64,000 nt of DNA from Clostridiales bacterium (GTDB lineage: Bacteria > Bacillota > Desulfotomaculia > Desulfotomaculales > VENG01). Under the pieces are notes generated by a model. It was not told the origin of the DNA, did not search any database, and saw nothing but the letters and a program-made list of their open reading frames with translations. The stretch lies in assembly GCA_016278505.1 (NCBI GenBank), contig JADQBQ010000021.1, positions 1 through 64,000 on the forward strand, given 5' to 3'. The translations under genes and the position numbers were made by a program. Of this stretch, positions 43,292 through 52,091 are shown one piece after another; positions within the stretch are counted from its first letter, which is position 1; each line of letters begins with the position of its first letter.

Positions 43292-46144
43292 ATGCAAGAT
43301 TATTGTGTTTGTGACCTGGAAACTACCGGGCTGGAACCTCGCCAGGACCAAATAATTGAAATAGGGTTAGTTAAGGTGCAGCAAGGTGAGATAAAAGAAA
43401 CCTTTGAATCTCTGGTTAATCCGGGGACTCTGTTACCTGTAAAAGTGAAAAGGCTTACCGGCCTGCAGGATGATATATTTAAAGAAAGCCCGTTTTTAAG
43501 TGATATTGCCCCCGACATCATTGAATTCATTGGAGATCTTCCCCTTGTGGGGCACAATGTTTCTTTTGATGCTTCTTTTCTTGCATGGCATCTGGGCATA
43601 GAAATCCCAAAACAATTTGATACATTGGAGCTGGCTAGAATAATTTGCCCCGATTCCCCCCGGCACCGCCTGCATGATCTTTGTGTTTCTTTAAACATAG
43701 AGCTGTCCCACCGGCACAGAGCCCTTTCCGATGCCCGGGCCACCGCCCAGCTGTCCTTTGCTCTAATGCATAAAGTGCAAAATTTAAGTCTGGCCTACCT
43801 GGCACGTGTAAACAACTTTCTCAAGCAGGCAGATTCAGCCTGGATTGCTTATACTGCTTCTATTATTAAAGATAAAATGCGTACGCTAACGGGCGAAGGC
43901 CTTAAAATTAGTTACCCATTACCGGATACAGTCAAAAAGAGAAAACCGAGACCTTCCCAAATTACAGAAATTATACCGGTAAACAAGGAATATATAAAAA
44001 GTTTATTTTCCGCTACCGGCCCTCTTAAAGATCAATTAAGCTACTTTGAAGTACGGCCTCAACAAGCACAAATGGCCGGCGCGGTTACAGACTCACTTAA
44101 CGAAAATAAGTGCCTCTTAATGGAGGCTGGTACTGGAACAGGAAAATCGCTTGCCTATTTAATTCCTTCTTTAGAGTGGGCCCTTGCCAACCGCCAGCGG
44201 ACCCTTATTGCAACTCAAACTATAAACCTGCAAGAGCAACTTTGGACCAAGGACATTCCTATTCTAAAAAGCACCCTGGAGAATGATTTCTGTGCCGCAC
44301 TGGTCAAAGGACGGAGTAATTACCTTTGCTTGCGGCGTTGGGAAACTGTCCTGGACAGAGAACTGCAACTAAAGGAGGAGGAAGCGCATTTTTTTGCCCG
44401 CATACTGGTTTGGTTGGGGAAAACCGAAACAGGGGATAAAGGTGAGTTAAACCTTAGTAAAAAAGAGCAGGAATATTGGCTGCAAATATGCTCTGACCCC
44501 GAAATTTGCCAGAGTTCCTATTGCCGGTGGTTTCACCGCCACTGTTTTGTAGGCAGGGCAAGAATGAAGGCAGAAAATGCAGATATTATTATTACAAACC
44601 ACTCTCTTCTATTCTCAGACTTACGTTCCGAGCATAAGATACTACCCTCATTCGGTCCATTAATTATAGATGAGGCTCACCATTTGGAAGATGCGGCAAC
44701 GTCACACCTGGGCAAACAAGTATCGCGTGTAGTGGTGCGACAGTGGTTGCAATCAATTTATAAAACCGCCGGCAAGCTAACCGCATTAATACCTCCCAGT
44801 GAAGACAGACAGTGGCAGGAAGACTTAAATAACATCAGAAAAGAGAGGCAAAACGCTGGGCAGCAAGTTACCCAATTTGCCCAGTCTATAGGCATGTCTC
44901 TTAAACCTTTAGGCAACGAAAGCTTTTTTAAGACTGCTATTCGCCTGAGGCCAAATGAAGACATACACCAGTTCCTTAAATCTGAAGGGGCAAACTTAAT
45001 TACAACACTTAAATCGGTAATGCAAAGCTTGAAGGAATTACTTATCTTACTGGAAATGTTTGGTGAAAGCGATGAATTGTGGTTGGAACATGCCTGGAAC
45101 ATAAAAGAACTGATTATATCGGGCGATAACATAACCAGTGACTTGGAATTTATAATTGGCGTTAAGGATGAAAACCATGTGTATTGGGTTGAAATTAATG
45201 GGGATAGTGATTTCAACCTGGTGGCAGCCCCGGTAAGGGTAGGTGAATTGCTGTTTAAAAGCCTCTTTAAACATGAGAGGGGTCTGGTACTTACATCAGC
45301 AACTTTAACCGCAAATGAAAGCTTTCAGTATTTTATAGAGCGCACCGGTATTAACCTGTTGCCGGCTGAAAAAGTCTTAACTAAAGTTGTCCCTTCTCCC
45401 TTTAATTATGATCAGCAATGCATCCTTTGTGTAGATAACAACATAGATATTCCCGGGTCTGTACCTGAGGAGACGTATTTCAACCAGCTGGCCGAAAGTA
45501 TTGCGGAATACATACTGGCTATGGATGGCAGGACATTGATATTATTCACATCACACAATGCCCTCAGAGAAACCTATAACCGCCTCAAAGGCCCCATGGA
45601 GCAAGTCGATATTTGCCTCTTGGGTCATAACTTGGACGGCGGTCGTACTCATTTAATAGAACAATTCCGGGAGAGTCCTCGTTCTGTACTGCTGGGTGCT
45701 TCAAGCTTTTGGGAAGGAGTGGATATTCCGGGTTCTGCTTTATGTAACGTTATAATCGTAAAACTGCCCTTTTGGCCTCCCAATATGCCGGTAGTAGAAG
45801 CCCGATTGGAAGAACTTGACAGCAGCGGACTCAATGGTTTCAGCCATTTCACCCTGCCGCAGGCTGTCATACGCTTAAAACAAGGTTTTGGGCGGTTAAT
45901 AAGGACAGGGCGAGATAAGGGCTCTGTAATCATTATGGACAGAAGAGTCATAACCAAAAGATACGGAAAAGTATTTTTAAACTCATTACCGATAAAGACT
46001 CATATCCGTGGGGATACCGGAATAATTAAAAAGAGAATAGCAAACTGGCTTCAAAACCCGGAACCACCCCCCCGCTGGACTTCAATAAAAGATACAAATG
46101 ACATCAAGAGAAACCTGGAAATGTGGAGGAAGAGACACATTTAA
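43292..46144 (+). CDS. dinG: DinG-family helicase fused to DEDDh exonuclease
   Basis: 950 residues. N-terminal epsilon-type exonuclease (CDLETTGL, VGHNVSFDASF, HRALSDARATAQL; about 1-170) followed by an XPD/DinG helicase with Walker A EAGTGTGKS, DEAH box (IIDEAHHLEDA), four cysteines likely ligating a 4Fe-4S cluster (CLRRWE ... ICSDPEICQSSYCRWF) and motif VI-like QGFGRLIRTGRD. This is the Firmicutes exonuclease/helicase fusion, a DNA repair enzyme. SD is weak. Confidence 0.9.
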   Translation: MQDYCVCDLETTGLEPRQDQIIEIGLVKVQQGEIKETFESLVNPGTLLPVKVKRLTGLQDDIFKESPFLSDIAPDIIEFIGDLPLVGHNVSFDASFLAWHLGIEIPKQFDTLELARIICPDSPRHRLHDLCVSLNIELSHRHRALSDARATAQLSFALMHKVQNLSLAYLARVNNFLKQADSAWIAYTASIIKDKMRTLTGEGLKISYPLPDTVKKRKPRPSQITEIIPVNKEYIKSLFSATGPLKDQLSYFEVRPQQAQMAGAVTDSLNENKCLLMEAGTGTGKSLAYLIPSLEWALANRQRTLIATQTINLQEQLWTKDIPILKSTLENDFCAALVKGRSNYLCLRRWETVLDRELQLKEEEAHFFARILVWLGKTETGDKGELNLSKKEQEYWLQICSDPEICQSSYCRWFHRHCFVGRARMKAENADIIITNHSLLFSDLRSEHKILPSFGPLIIDEAHHLEDAATSHLGKQVSRVVVRQWLQSIYKTAGKLTALIPPSEDRQWQEDLNNIRKERQNAGQQVTQFAQSIGMSLKPLGNESFFKTAIRLRPNEDIHQFLKSEGANLITTLKSVMQSLKELLILLEMFGESDELWLEHAWNIKELIISGDNITSDLEFIIGVKDENHVYWVEINGDSDFNLVAAPVRVGELLFKSLFKHERGLVLTSATLTANESFQYFIERTGINLLPAEKVLTKVVPSPFNYDQQCILCVDNNIDIPGSVPEETYFNQLAESIAEYILAMDGRTLILFTSHNALRETYNRLKGPMEQVDICLLGHNLDGGRTHLIEQFRESPRSVLLGASSFWEGVDIPGSALCNVIIVKLPFWPPNMPVVEARLEELDSSGLNGFSHFTLPQAVIRLKQGFGRLIRTGRDKGSVIIMDRRVITKRYGKVFLNSLPIKTHIRGDTGIIKKRIANWLQNPEPPPRWTSIKDTNDIKRNLEMWRKRHI

Positions 46145-46198
46145 CAGTAACCTTAAATAATATATAGGGTAAAGGCAAATAAAAGGGGTGATTGTATT

Positions 46199-46264
46199 TT
46201 GCGTGTGTATTTTGTCCGGCTCCCGTCTTTCTTGAGAAACATTTTATTGAAGGTATGGAAGTAA
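46199..46264 (+). CDS. SpoVM-like amphipathic peptide
   Basis: 21 codons from TTG 46199, with AAAAGGGGTGA 7 nt upstream. MRVYFVRLPSFLRNILLK aligns with B. subtilis SpoVM (MKFYTIKLPKFLGGIVRA) at M, Y, L, P, F, L and with conservative K/R and I/V changes. SpoVM is a membrane-curvature-sensing peptide needed for spore coat attachment. A terminator follows at once, so this is a compact independent unit. The usual rpmB neighbourhood is absent, so it may be a paralog. Confidence 0.55.
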   Translation: MRVYFVRLPSFLRNILLKVWK

Positions 46265-46270
46265 TTACAA

Positions 46271-46296
46271 GAGACAGGTCGTTTAGGCCTGTCTTT
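46271..46296 (+). terminator. Terminator after spoVM-like gene
   Basis: AGACAGG and CCTGTCT arms with TTT following. Confidence 0.7.
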
Positions 46297-46342
46297 AACT
46301 AATGCATATTAGGACAAGCAGCAGTGCGACCCCCTTTGCAAA

Positions 46343-46385
46343 AAAAGACTCACCCATGTATTTTTAACACCGGGGTAAGTCTTTT
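46343..46385. terminator. Bidirectional terminator
   Basis: AAAAGACTCACCC pairs with GGGGTAAGTCTTTT with small mismatches; flanked by A- and T-runs. It serves the minus-strand TIGR04086-like gene. Confidence 0.6.
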
Positions 46386-46426
46386 AGTCTTTTATCTTTT
46401 AGTTTGTTAATTGGCGACAACATAGC

Positions 46427-46828
46427 TTAAGATTTTAGACCTACGCCCAAAACACCTCCGATTCCACCGGCTATACAGGTCACCACCAGCTTTTGTAAAA
46501 TTTCAAAGAAGGCCGTACTACCGGGGAAAAACAACGCAACTAAAAACCAGGATACAGCAAAAAAACCAATACCAACTGCCAACCCGTGGTAAATGCCACT
46601 GGTTCCTGCTCTTTTAGCGGCGTAAGTTCCTCCGGCAAAAACACTAATAAATAAGATACCCATAGCACCAAAAGGCATGACCTGTTCCGAGAAACTAGAA
46701 AAATAAAAGATCAAACCCAAAACTGCAGCTCCTAATATAGAAATAACCAGGGCTACCACAGTGCCCCTTATCACAGAATAAGCACTAAACGACAAATTAC
46801 CGGAAGGGCCTTTATTAAAAGCCGTCAC
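46427..46828 (-). CDS. TIGR04086-like (YrzE-type) membrane protein
   Basis: 133 residues with four membrane segments and glycine-rich turns (FAGGTYAAKRAG, CIAGGIGGVLGVGL), the pattern of the TIGR04086 family found in spore-formers. Function unknown. ATG 46828 follows GGGGAGGTG-type sequence. Confidence 0.7.
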   Translation of the reverse strand: MTAFNKGPSGNLSFSAYSVIRGTVVALVISILGAAVLGLIFYFSSFSEQVMPFGAMGILFISVFAGGTYAAKRAGTSGIYHGLAVGIGFFAVSWFLVALFFPGSTAFFEILQKLVVTCIAGGIGGVLGVGLKS

Positions 46829-46911
46829 CTCTACACCTCCCCAAAACCGTTTTCAGTATTTATACGTCAACAATTACCAATTAAGACCTATTTTTTTTTA
46901 CCTCTAATTAT

Positions 46912-46938
46912 AAAATGGCCGCATAAAAGCGGCCATTT
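46912..46938 (-). terminator. Terminator of the 54-residue gene
   Basis: AAATGGCCGC, ATAAAA, GCGGCCATTT, placed just beyond the minus-strand stop, with TTTATAATT following on the minus strand. Confidence 0.7.
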
Positions 46939-46941
46939 CCC

Positions 46942-47106
46942 TTAGCTATTTTTATCCTGCTTATTCTTTTCCCCTGGTTCTTCGTCATCTACAAAATTGT
47001 GTTCCCATTGACCGTCAACGTTAATTTGGGTAGCCGAGCCTGTATTTTCTTTAATCCAGGCATCACCCGTGTCAAATTTTTCGTATTTGCCTGATTTACG
47101 GCGCAC
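46942..47106 (-). CDS. Small hydrophilic protein
   Basis: 54 residues from GTG 47106 behind AGAGGAGGG. Basic start (MRRKSGKYEKF), then GDAWIKENTG and a strongly acidic/lysine tail (DDEEPGEKNKQDKNS). Not recognised. An upstream ATG at 47154 is in frame but lacks an SD. Confidence 0.6.
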   Translation of the reverse strand: MRRKSGKYEKFDTGDAWIKENTGSATQINVDGQWEHNFVDDEEPGEKNKQDKNS

Positions 47107-47378
47107 ATAAGCCCTCCTCTGTAAAATAAAATTTAAATACTGAAAACAACACAATCTTATTTTTCACCCTTTACCGCCAAATAATAAGATCACAGAGGTG
47201 CAATGTTTGCCTTTACAGGAAATATAAACAGACAGCTGCGTAATTAGTCATGATTCAGCATTTTATGCTGTCAAAAGGGTAAAGTATTTGTTGGACGATT
47301 CATGACAAAGTTGGCAGGAAACGGTATCTTCAGGAAAGAATTACCTCTTATATCGCAACTGCGAAGGGGGTGTACGCA

Positions 47379-48473
47379 GTGTGGAAAAATGATAAAGTTG
47401 CAAGCAACTCAAAATTTAGCCTTCTGCGCCTCTCCGCCAAACTCCTGGAGTCCGTAGGTGCTCACACTCAAGCCCTGGGTATTGTTGACCGGGTAATAAA
47501 AAACAATGTCCCCACAGCCAATCTGCACCTGCAGGCCAGCAGGCTATGTTTAAAAGAAGGTCAAATAGATCGTGCTGTAATGCACTGGAAAAAAGCGGCC
47601 GGCGCCGAGAATATAGGAAACTTTTTATACTGGCTAAACAAAATTTACAGGCCAGCCGAAAAAACCGTATGCAAAGTACAGGCTCAGCAAGTGCAATTCC
47701 AGGACTGGGAATTACAGCAGCTAAAAGGTGCAGATACCTCCACGCGAAATCCCAGGAATGAAGAGGGAGCCTTAAACGATGTCGGCGTAAACCTTCTGCA
47801 ATCTCAAAAACCTGCTGACGCTCTTTCCATTTTTAATGCCTTAATTAATAACGGATGCTCTGACCCCGGCACCTTCTTTAATGCAGGGCTGTCTTTGAGC
47901 AAATTATCCAGGCACGAAGACGCTGTTGAACATTACACAAAGGCTCAGGCGCTGGGATTAAATTCCATTGAATTATTAAATAATAAGGGCTACAGCCTTT
48001 TTCATTGTGGCCAATATGATGAAGCGCTATCTTGCTACGAAGTTGCTCGTGGAATGGCCCCGGGGGATACCATTGTATTAAGTAATCTGGCCTCATGTTA
48101 CCAGTACTGCGGGGACAACAAGAAAGCCATGGCTTGCTTTAATTCAGCACTTTCAGTGCATCCGGGCGATGACACACTAGAGAACAACCTTGGCATTTGT
48201 CTGGAAAATGGCGGTGACCCCAAAGCAGCATTGGAACATTATAATCGTAGTCTACTGCTTAACCCCAATAATACATCTGCAAAAATAAACAAAGCAGGAT
48301 GCCTGGCAAAACTTTCTAAACCCACAAAGGCTTTAGAAATATACGAAGACTTACTGCAAAGCCACCCGGCAAACCATCACATTTGGGGCCTCAAAGCCGA
48401 ACTGCTATTGGAGATGGGACAAGCCAGTGAGGCAAGGGAAAGTTTCAAACGCGCTTTAGGTCTTACAAGTTAA
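47379..48473 (+). CDS. TPR-repeat protein
   Basis: About 364 residues, almost entirely tetratricopeptide repeats (for example HEDAVEHYTKAQALGLN, YDEALSCYEVARGMAPGD, KKAMACFNSALSVHPGD, PKAALEHYNRSLLLNPN). A scaffold for protein interaction; partners unknown. GTG 47379 is 8 nt from GAAGGGGG; GTG 47370 overlaps the SD. Confidence 0.8.
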   Translation: MWKNDKVASNSKFSLLRLSAKLLESVGAHTQALGIVDRVIKNNVPTANLHLQASRLCLKEGQIDRAVMHWKKAAGAENIGNFLYWLNKIYRPAEKTVCKVQAQQVQFQDWELQQLKGADTSTRNPRNEEGALNDVGVNLLQSQKPADALSIFNALINNGCSDPGTFFNAGLSLSKLSRHEDAVEHYTKAQALGLNSIELLNNKGYSLFHCGQYDEALSCYEVARGMAPGDTIVLSNLASCYQYCGDNKKAMACFNSALSVHPGDDTLENNLGICLENGGDPKAALEHYNRSLLLNPNNTSAKINKAGCLAKLSKPTKALEIYEDLLQSHPANHHIWGLKAELLLEMGQASEARESFKRALGLTS

Positions 48474-48507
48474 AGAAGAACAGGGATTCCCCGTTCTTCT
48501 TTTTTTG
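48473..48507 (+). terminator. Terminator after TPR gene
   Basis: AAGAAGAACAGGG, ATTC-type loop, CCCGTTCTTCTTTTTTT, directly after the stop. Confidence 0.85.
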
Positions 48508-48616
48508 TTGATGAACTTAATTTCAAATATCAAGAAGGACAGTCCACCTTTAATGACGAAATATTTAAAATAATTAGTATGAGTTATAATAAATTGGCGT
48601 ATTTGATTAAAGGATT

Positions 48617-48659
48617 TCCCGGCTTGGTGCAGAACAAACAAAAGACCATGAGAACCGGG
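48617..48659 (+). other. Leader hairpin upstream of folE
   Basis: CCCGG (48618-48622) pairs with CCGGG (48655-48659) and inner TGGT with ACCA (48645-48648). A structured leader with no recognised riboswitch class. Confidence 0.3.
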
Positions 48660-48694
48660 CTAATTTTGAGTTACAGTGGGAGGGATAATGCTAA

Positions 48695-49258
48695 ATGATT
48701 GATACTCCAAAAATAGAAGAAGCTATTAAAATAATTCTTGAGGCTATTGGGGAAGATCCTGACCGTGAGGGACTACAGGAAACGCCAGCCAGAGTAGCCA
48801 GGATGTATAAAGAAATTTTTTCCGGTCTCTGGGAGGAGCCGGAAGCACACTTGGAAAAAGTATTTGCAGAGGAACATGAAGAGATGGTCCTGGTTAAGGA
48901 TATTCCCATTTACTCCATGTGTGAACACCACCTGCTACCTTTTTACGGACAAGCACATGTTGCATACATACCACGCAATGGGACCATTACTGGCTTATCC
49001 AAGTTAGCCCGGGTTGTAGAAGGTTACGCTAAAAGACCACAATTGCAAGAACGTCTCACCGGACAAATCGCAGATAGTATTATGAAGCGACTAAATCCCC
49101 AGGGGGTGCTGGTTGTAATTGAGGCAGAGCATATGTGTATGACTCTGCGAGGAGTAAAAAAGCCAGGCTCAAAAACCGTTACATCGGCGGTAAGAGGCCT
49201 GTTGGGAAAAAGTCACGCCACAAGGGCAGAAGCTTTTTCATTGATTTATAATCGATAG
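48695..49258 (+). CDS. folE: GTP cyclohydrolase I
   Basis: 187 residues, family length. [10 protein letters not shown] (zinc-binding Cys and His), [20 protein letters not shown] and CMTLRG are the defining FolE motifs. It makes dihydroneopterin triphosphate, the first step to folate, fitting a cell that relies on THF chemistry. ATG follows GGGAGGG. The next gene starts 11 nt after the stop. Confidence 0.93.
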   Translation: MIDTPKIEEAIKIILEAIGEDPDREGLQETPARVARMYKEIFSGLWEEPEAHLEKVFAEEHEEMVLVKDIPIYSMCEHHLLPFYGQAHVAYIPRNGTITGLSKLARVVEGYAKRPQLQERLTGQIADSIMKRLNPQGVLVVIEAEHMCMTLRGVKKPGSKTVTSAVRGLLGKSHATRAEAFSLIYNR

Positions 49259-49269
49259 GAGGAATATAG

Positions 49270-49446
49270 TTGGGCCAGGAGTCAGAAAATAAGTTGCAAC
49301 AGATAGCCTTTAAAGAATTCAGCTCTTATTCCGATATGTATAAGGTAGTAGATTTTTTAAACAAAAACCTAAAAGATAAAAGCCTGTTATTTGGATTATC
49401 AAAAGTGGAAAACGGAAACATGTTAATATCTATTTATGAAACGTAA
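49270..49446 (+). CDS. YpmA-like (DUF4264) small protein
   Basis: 58 residues from TTG 49270 behind TAGGAGGAA. FSSYSDMYKVVDFLNKNLKD and LLFGLSKVENGNMLISIYET match the small YpmA/DUF4264 family of Firmicutes, function unknown. It lies between folE and surE, apparently in one transcript. Confidence 0.7.
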   Translation: MGQESENKLQQIAFKEFSSYSDMYKVVDFLNKNLKDKSLLFGLSKVENGNMLISIYET

Positions 49447-49464
49447 TAAAAACCGGAGGTCTTT

Positions 49465-50244
49465 ATGCGCATAATCCTTAGCAATGACGACGGAATTCAC
49501 GCCGATGGTTTAAGGGCTTTGAAAGAAGCACTGTCACCACTGGGGGAAATATATGTTGTAGCCCCTGACAGGGAGCGCAGTGCCTGCGGACACGGTATCA
49601 CTGTTCATTCCCCTTTAAGGCCCCAGGAAGTAGCCATGGAAGATGTGGAGCAAGCGTGGTCAGTAGACGGAACCCCGGCTGATTGTGTTAAACTCGGAAT
49701 CGAAGCCCTTATCCCAGCTCCCCCGGACATTTTAGTGGCAGGGATTAACTTGGGCGCTAATTTAGGTACTGACGTCCTATATTCGGGGACGGTATCAGCA
49801 GCTATAGAGGGTTTAATTAATGGCATTCCTTCAGTGGCAGTATCCTTGGCCACCCGTAAAGACCCGGATTACTACCAGGCGCAGGAATTCATCAAAGACG
49901 TAATCAAAAAAATATCTGACACCGGATTACCCCAAGACTGTCTATGTAATATTAATATCCCGAACCAAAAACCTAAAGGGGTACTTGCGACCTCCCTGGG
50001 ACGTAGAAAATACGAAAACATATTCCATAAACGCAGTGACCCTAAAGGACAACCGTATTACTGGATGGGAGGTCAGCCACGGGACGAGAAAGCCCCAAGC
50101 CGCTGTAAAGACTTCATAACCGATACAGAAGCAATCAAAGAGGGGTATATTTCCGTCACGCCTGTTCATTTCGATCTGACTGATTATAATTCTTTGCAGC
50201 ATTTTTGCCAGTGGTTTAATAATCAAGAGATGGCTAATCACTAA
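49465..50244 (+). CDS. surE: 5'/3'-nucleotidase SurE
   Basis: 259 residues. SNDDGIHADG (metal-binding), VDGTPADCVKLG and GINLGANLGTDVLYSGTV are SurE motifs. It dephosphorylates nucleoside monophosphates. ATG follows CCGGAGG. Its stop lies inside the terminator hairpin. Confidence 0.93.
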   Translation: MRIILSNDDGIHADGLRALKEALSPLGEIYVVAPDRERSACGHGITVHSPLRPQEVAMEDVEQAWSVDGTPADCVKLGIEALIPAPPDILVAGINLGANLGTDVLYSGTVSAAIEGLINGIPSVAVSLATRKDPDYYQAQEFIKDVIKKISDTGLPQDCLCNINIPNQKPKGVLATSLGRRKYENIFHKRSDPKGQPYYWMGGQPRDEKAPSRCKDFITDTEAIKEGYISVTPVHFDLTDYNSLQHFCQWFNNQEMANH

Positions 50245-50259
50245 AGCCATCTCTTTATT
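50225..50259. terminator. Bidirectional terminator at the surE end
   Basis: AAGAGATGGCT (50225-50235) and AGCCATCTCTT (50245-50255) pair perfectly and are followed by TATTTT. It separates surE from the convergent flippase gene. Confidence 0.75.
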
Positions 50260-51805
50260 TTATCCTGAAAGCACCTTTAAATCTTGCCACATCTTGACTT
50301 TTAATACCGCCTATGAGGGACATGATAATAATGTAAACGGGTACACCTATTAATAATGATAGTATGGTGCGCATCTTTTCCGCTTCGATCCAACTTATTA
50401 ATAATGAATTAAAATTAACTATGACCAGCATCATTACGACAGAGGCAATCACCGGTTTTACGAACCATTGTAAAATTTCTAACCTGACCCCACTCAGGAG
50501 TTGTAAATCTCGATAGTTAAGCCAAGCAGCAACGGCGTAAGAGAAAGATAAGGCATAAGCCGTACCGATAATTCCCAATGCTGGTATAGCAGTAAAATAA
50601 TAAACACCTGTCACTTTTATAACCGACCCTACTATCAGGTTTTTTAAAGGCTTGTCTGCCCTTCCCATACCCTGCAATACCCCTGTCGTTGTCTGCACAA
50701 TAAATAAGAAGGGTCCCCCCATTGCAACTGCTCGCAAGACATTCCCGGCCTGAGGGTAGTCAAAAAACAAAAGGCATAACTGTTCCGGCATGGTCAAAAG
50801 TACAATTGTCGCCGGCATACCGACAAGCATAGTAATCCGCATTGATTCACTCACTCTGCTGCGAACCAGTGATAAATTATTTAACGCCACGGCATCTGAA
50901 ACGGCGGGCACCAAGGCCGTGGCTAACGCAAAAGTGATAATCCCGGGGGTAAGCGTGAGTGTCATGGCGATACCTATCAATTCCCCGTAGGCCGCCGTAG
51001 CCTCTGACATAGTTAAACCTGATGCATGTAACCGATAAGGTATAAGGATGGCATCCACTGACATAACCCCGGTTGTAACCAGTCGTGTTAAAGTTACCGG
51101 AATGGCCAGGCCAAAGATGCGAACGGTTGACGCAAGAAAAGGAATATTGGGAACAGGTGCCAGTGCAATGCGGGGGCGATGGTAAAAATAAATACCCAAC
51201 ATTACTAAAAAGCCGGTTAATTCACCTAGGATAACTCCCAGGGAAAGACCTATTGCCGCGTACTCAATTCCTCGTGGAAGCAAAAAGTAAGCTATACTCA
51301 AGCCCGCCACTACCCTGATTAATTGTTCTGTCATCTGGGTAACGGCGGTAGGAGTCATTTGCTGCAAACCTTGAAAATACCCACGGAAAGCCGAACATAA
51401 TGACACTATTATAATTCCTGGAACCAGGCTAAGAAAGCAATAATACACCTTTGGATTAGGAAATACATGTTCTTTTAAATATGGTGCACCTGCTAGTGCG
51501 ACCACCGTAAAGAAGACACTTAAGCAGAGAATGAGCAAAAACGAAACCTTAAAAATTCTAAAAGCTCCGGCAAAGTTATTCTTAGCCGTTTCCTCTGCAA
51601 CTAATTTCGCGATGGCCAGAGGGATCCCCATAGTGGCGGCAACTAAAACCAGAACGTAGATGGGATATACCATATTAAAGAGCCCCACACCCTCGGGGCC
51701 TATTAACCGTATCATTAGTATTTGGTAAATAAACCCTACGATACGGTTGATAAAATTTGCAAATAGCAATATCATAGCTCCATAAATAAATGATTGCTGA
51801 ACCAT
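50255..51805 (-). CDS. SpoVB/MurJ-like polysaccharide flippase
   Basis: 516 residues with about 14 membrane segments of the MVF/MATE-like polysaccharide-transport superfamily (NRIVGFIYQILMIRLIGPEG, LVPGIIIVSLCSAFRGYFQG, QTTTGVLQGMGRADKPLKN). In spore-formers this branch includes SpoVB and YkvU, lipid-linked precursor flippases. Which one cannot be told here. The 286-nt gap to the divergent EF-G-like gene shows no other gene. Confidence 0.82.
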   Translation of the reverse strand: MVQQSFIYGAMILLFANFINRIVGFIYQILMIRLIGPEGVGLFNMVYPIYVLVLVAATMGIPLAIAKLVAEETAKNNFAGAFRIFKVSFLLILCLSVFFTVVALAGAPYLKEHVFPNPKVYYCFLSLVPGIIIVSLCSAFRGYFQGLQQMTPTAVTQMTEQLIRVVAGLSIAYFLLPRGIEYAAIGLSLGVILGELTGFLVMLGIYFYHRPRIALAPVPNIPFLASTVRIFGLAIPVTLTRLVTTGVMSVDAILIPYRLHASGLTMSEATAAYGELIGIAMTLTLTPGIITFALATALVPAVSDAVALNNLSLVRSRVSESMRITMLVGMPATIVLLTMPEQLCLLFFDYPQAGNVLRAVAMGGPFLFIVQTTTGVLQGMGRADKPLKNLIVGSVIKVTGVYYFTAIPALGIIGTAYALSFSYAVAAWLNYRDLQLLSGVRLEILQWFVKPVIASVVMMLVIVNFNSLLISWIEAEKMRTILSLLIGVPVYIIIMSLIGGIKSQDVARFKGAFRIK

Positions 51806-52091
51806 GGATAAAACCCCTCTTCCATGTTAAGAGACTACTAAAATTTGTATGTTCCTTATGGAGCTACTATGTGGTATTTTATGTAAAATAGTTTTATAAA
51901 AAATGCAAGGTAATATTTTTAATCACAAGGATTTACGGTTTTAATGTAGAATTAATAGAAGTTAAGCCCAGTGTACCTTTGGGGTTCCGTGGGTCTTTAT
52001 GTTTCTACCAAATTAGTCCAATTTTGTTGCTGTAAAGTATAGAACTGGGGCTTTTAGGGAATCCATTATTTACAAAAGGGGGTAAAAGAGT

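Noticed and set aside
48617-48659. preQ1-II-like riboswitch before folE
   Set aside because: A CTTGGTG segment is suggestive, but the rest of the consensus and the downstream pseudoknot are not seen.
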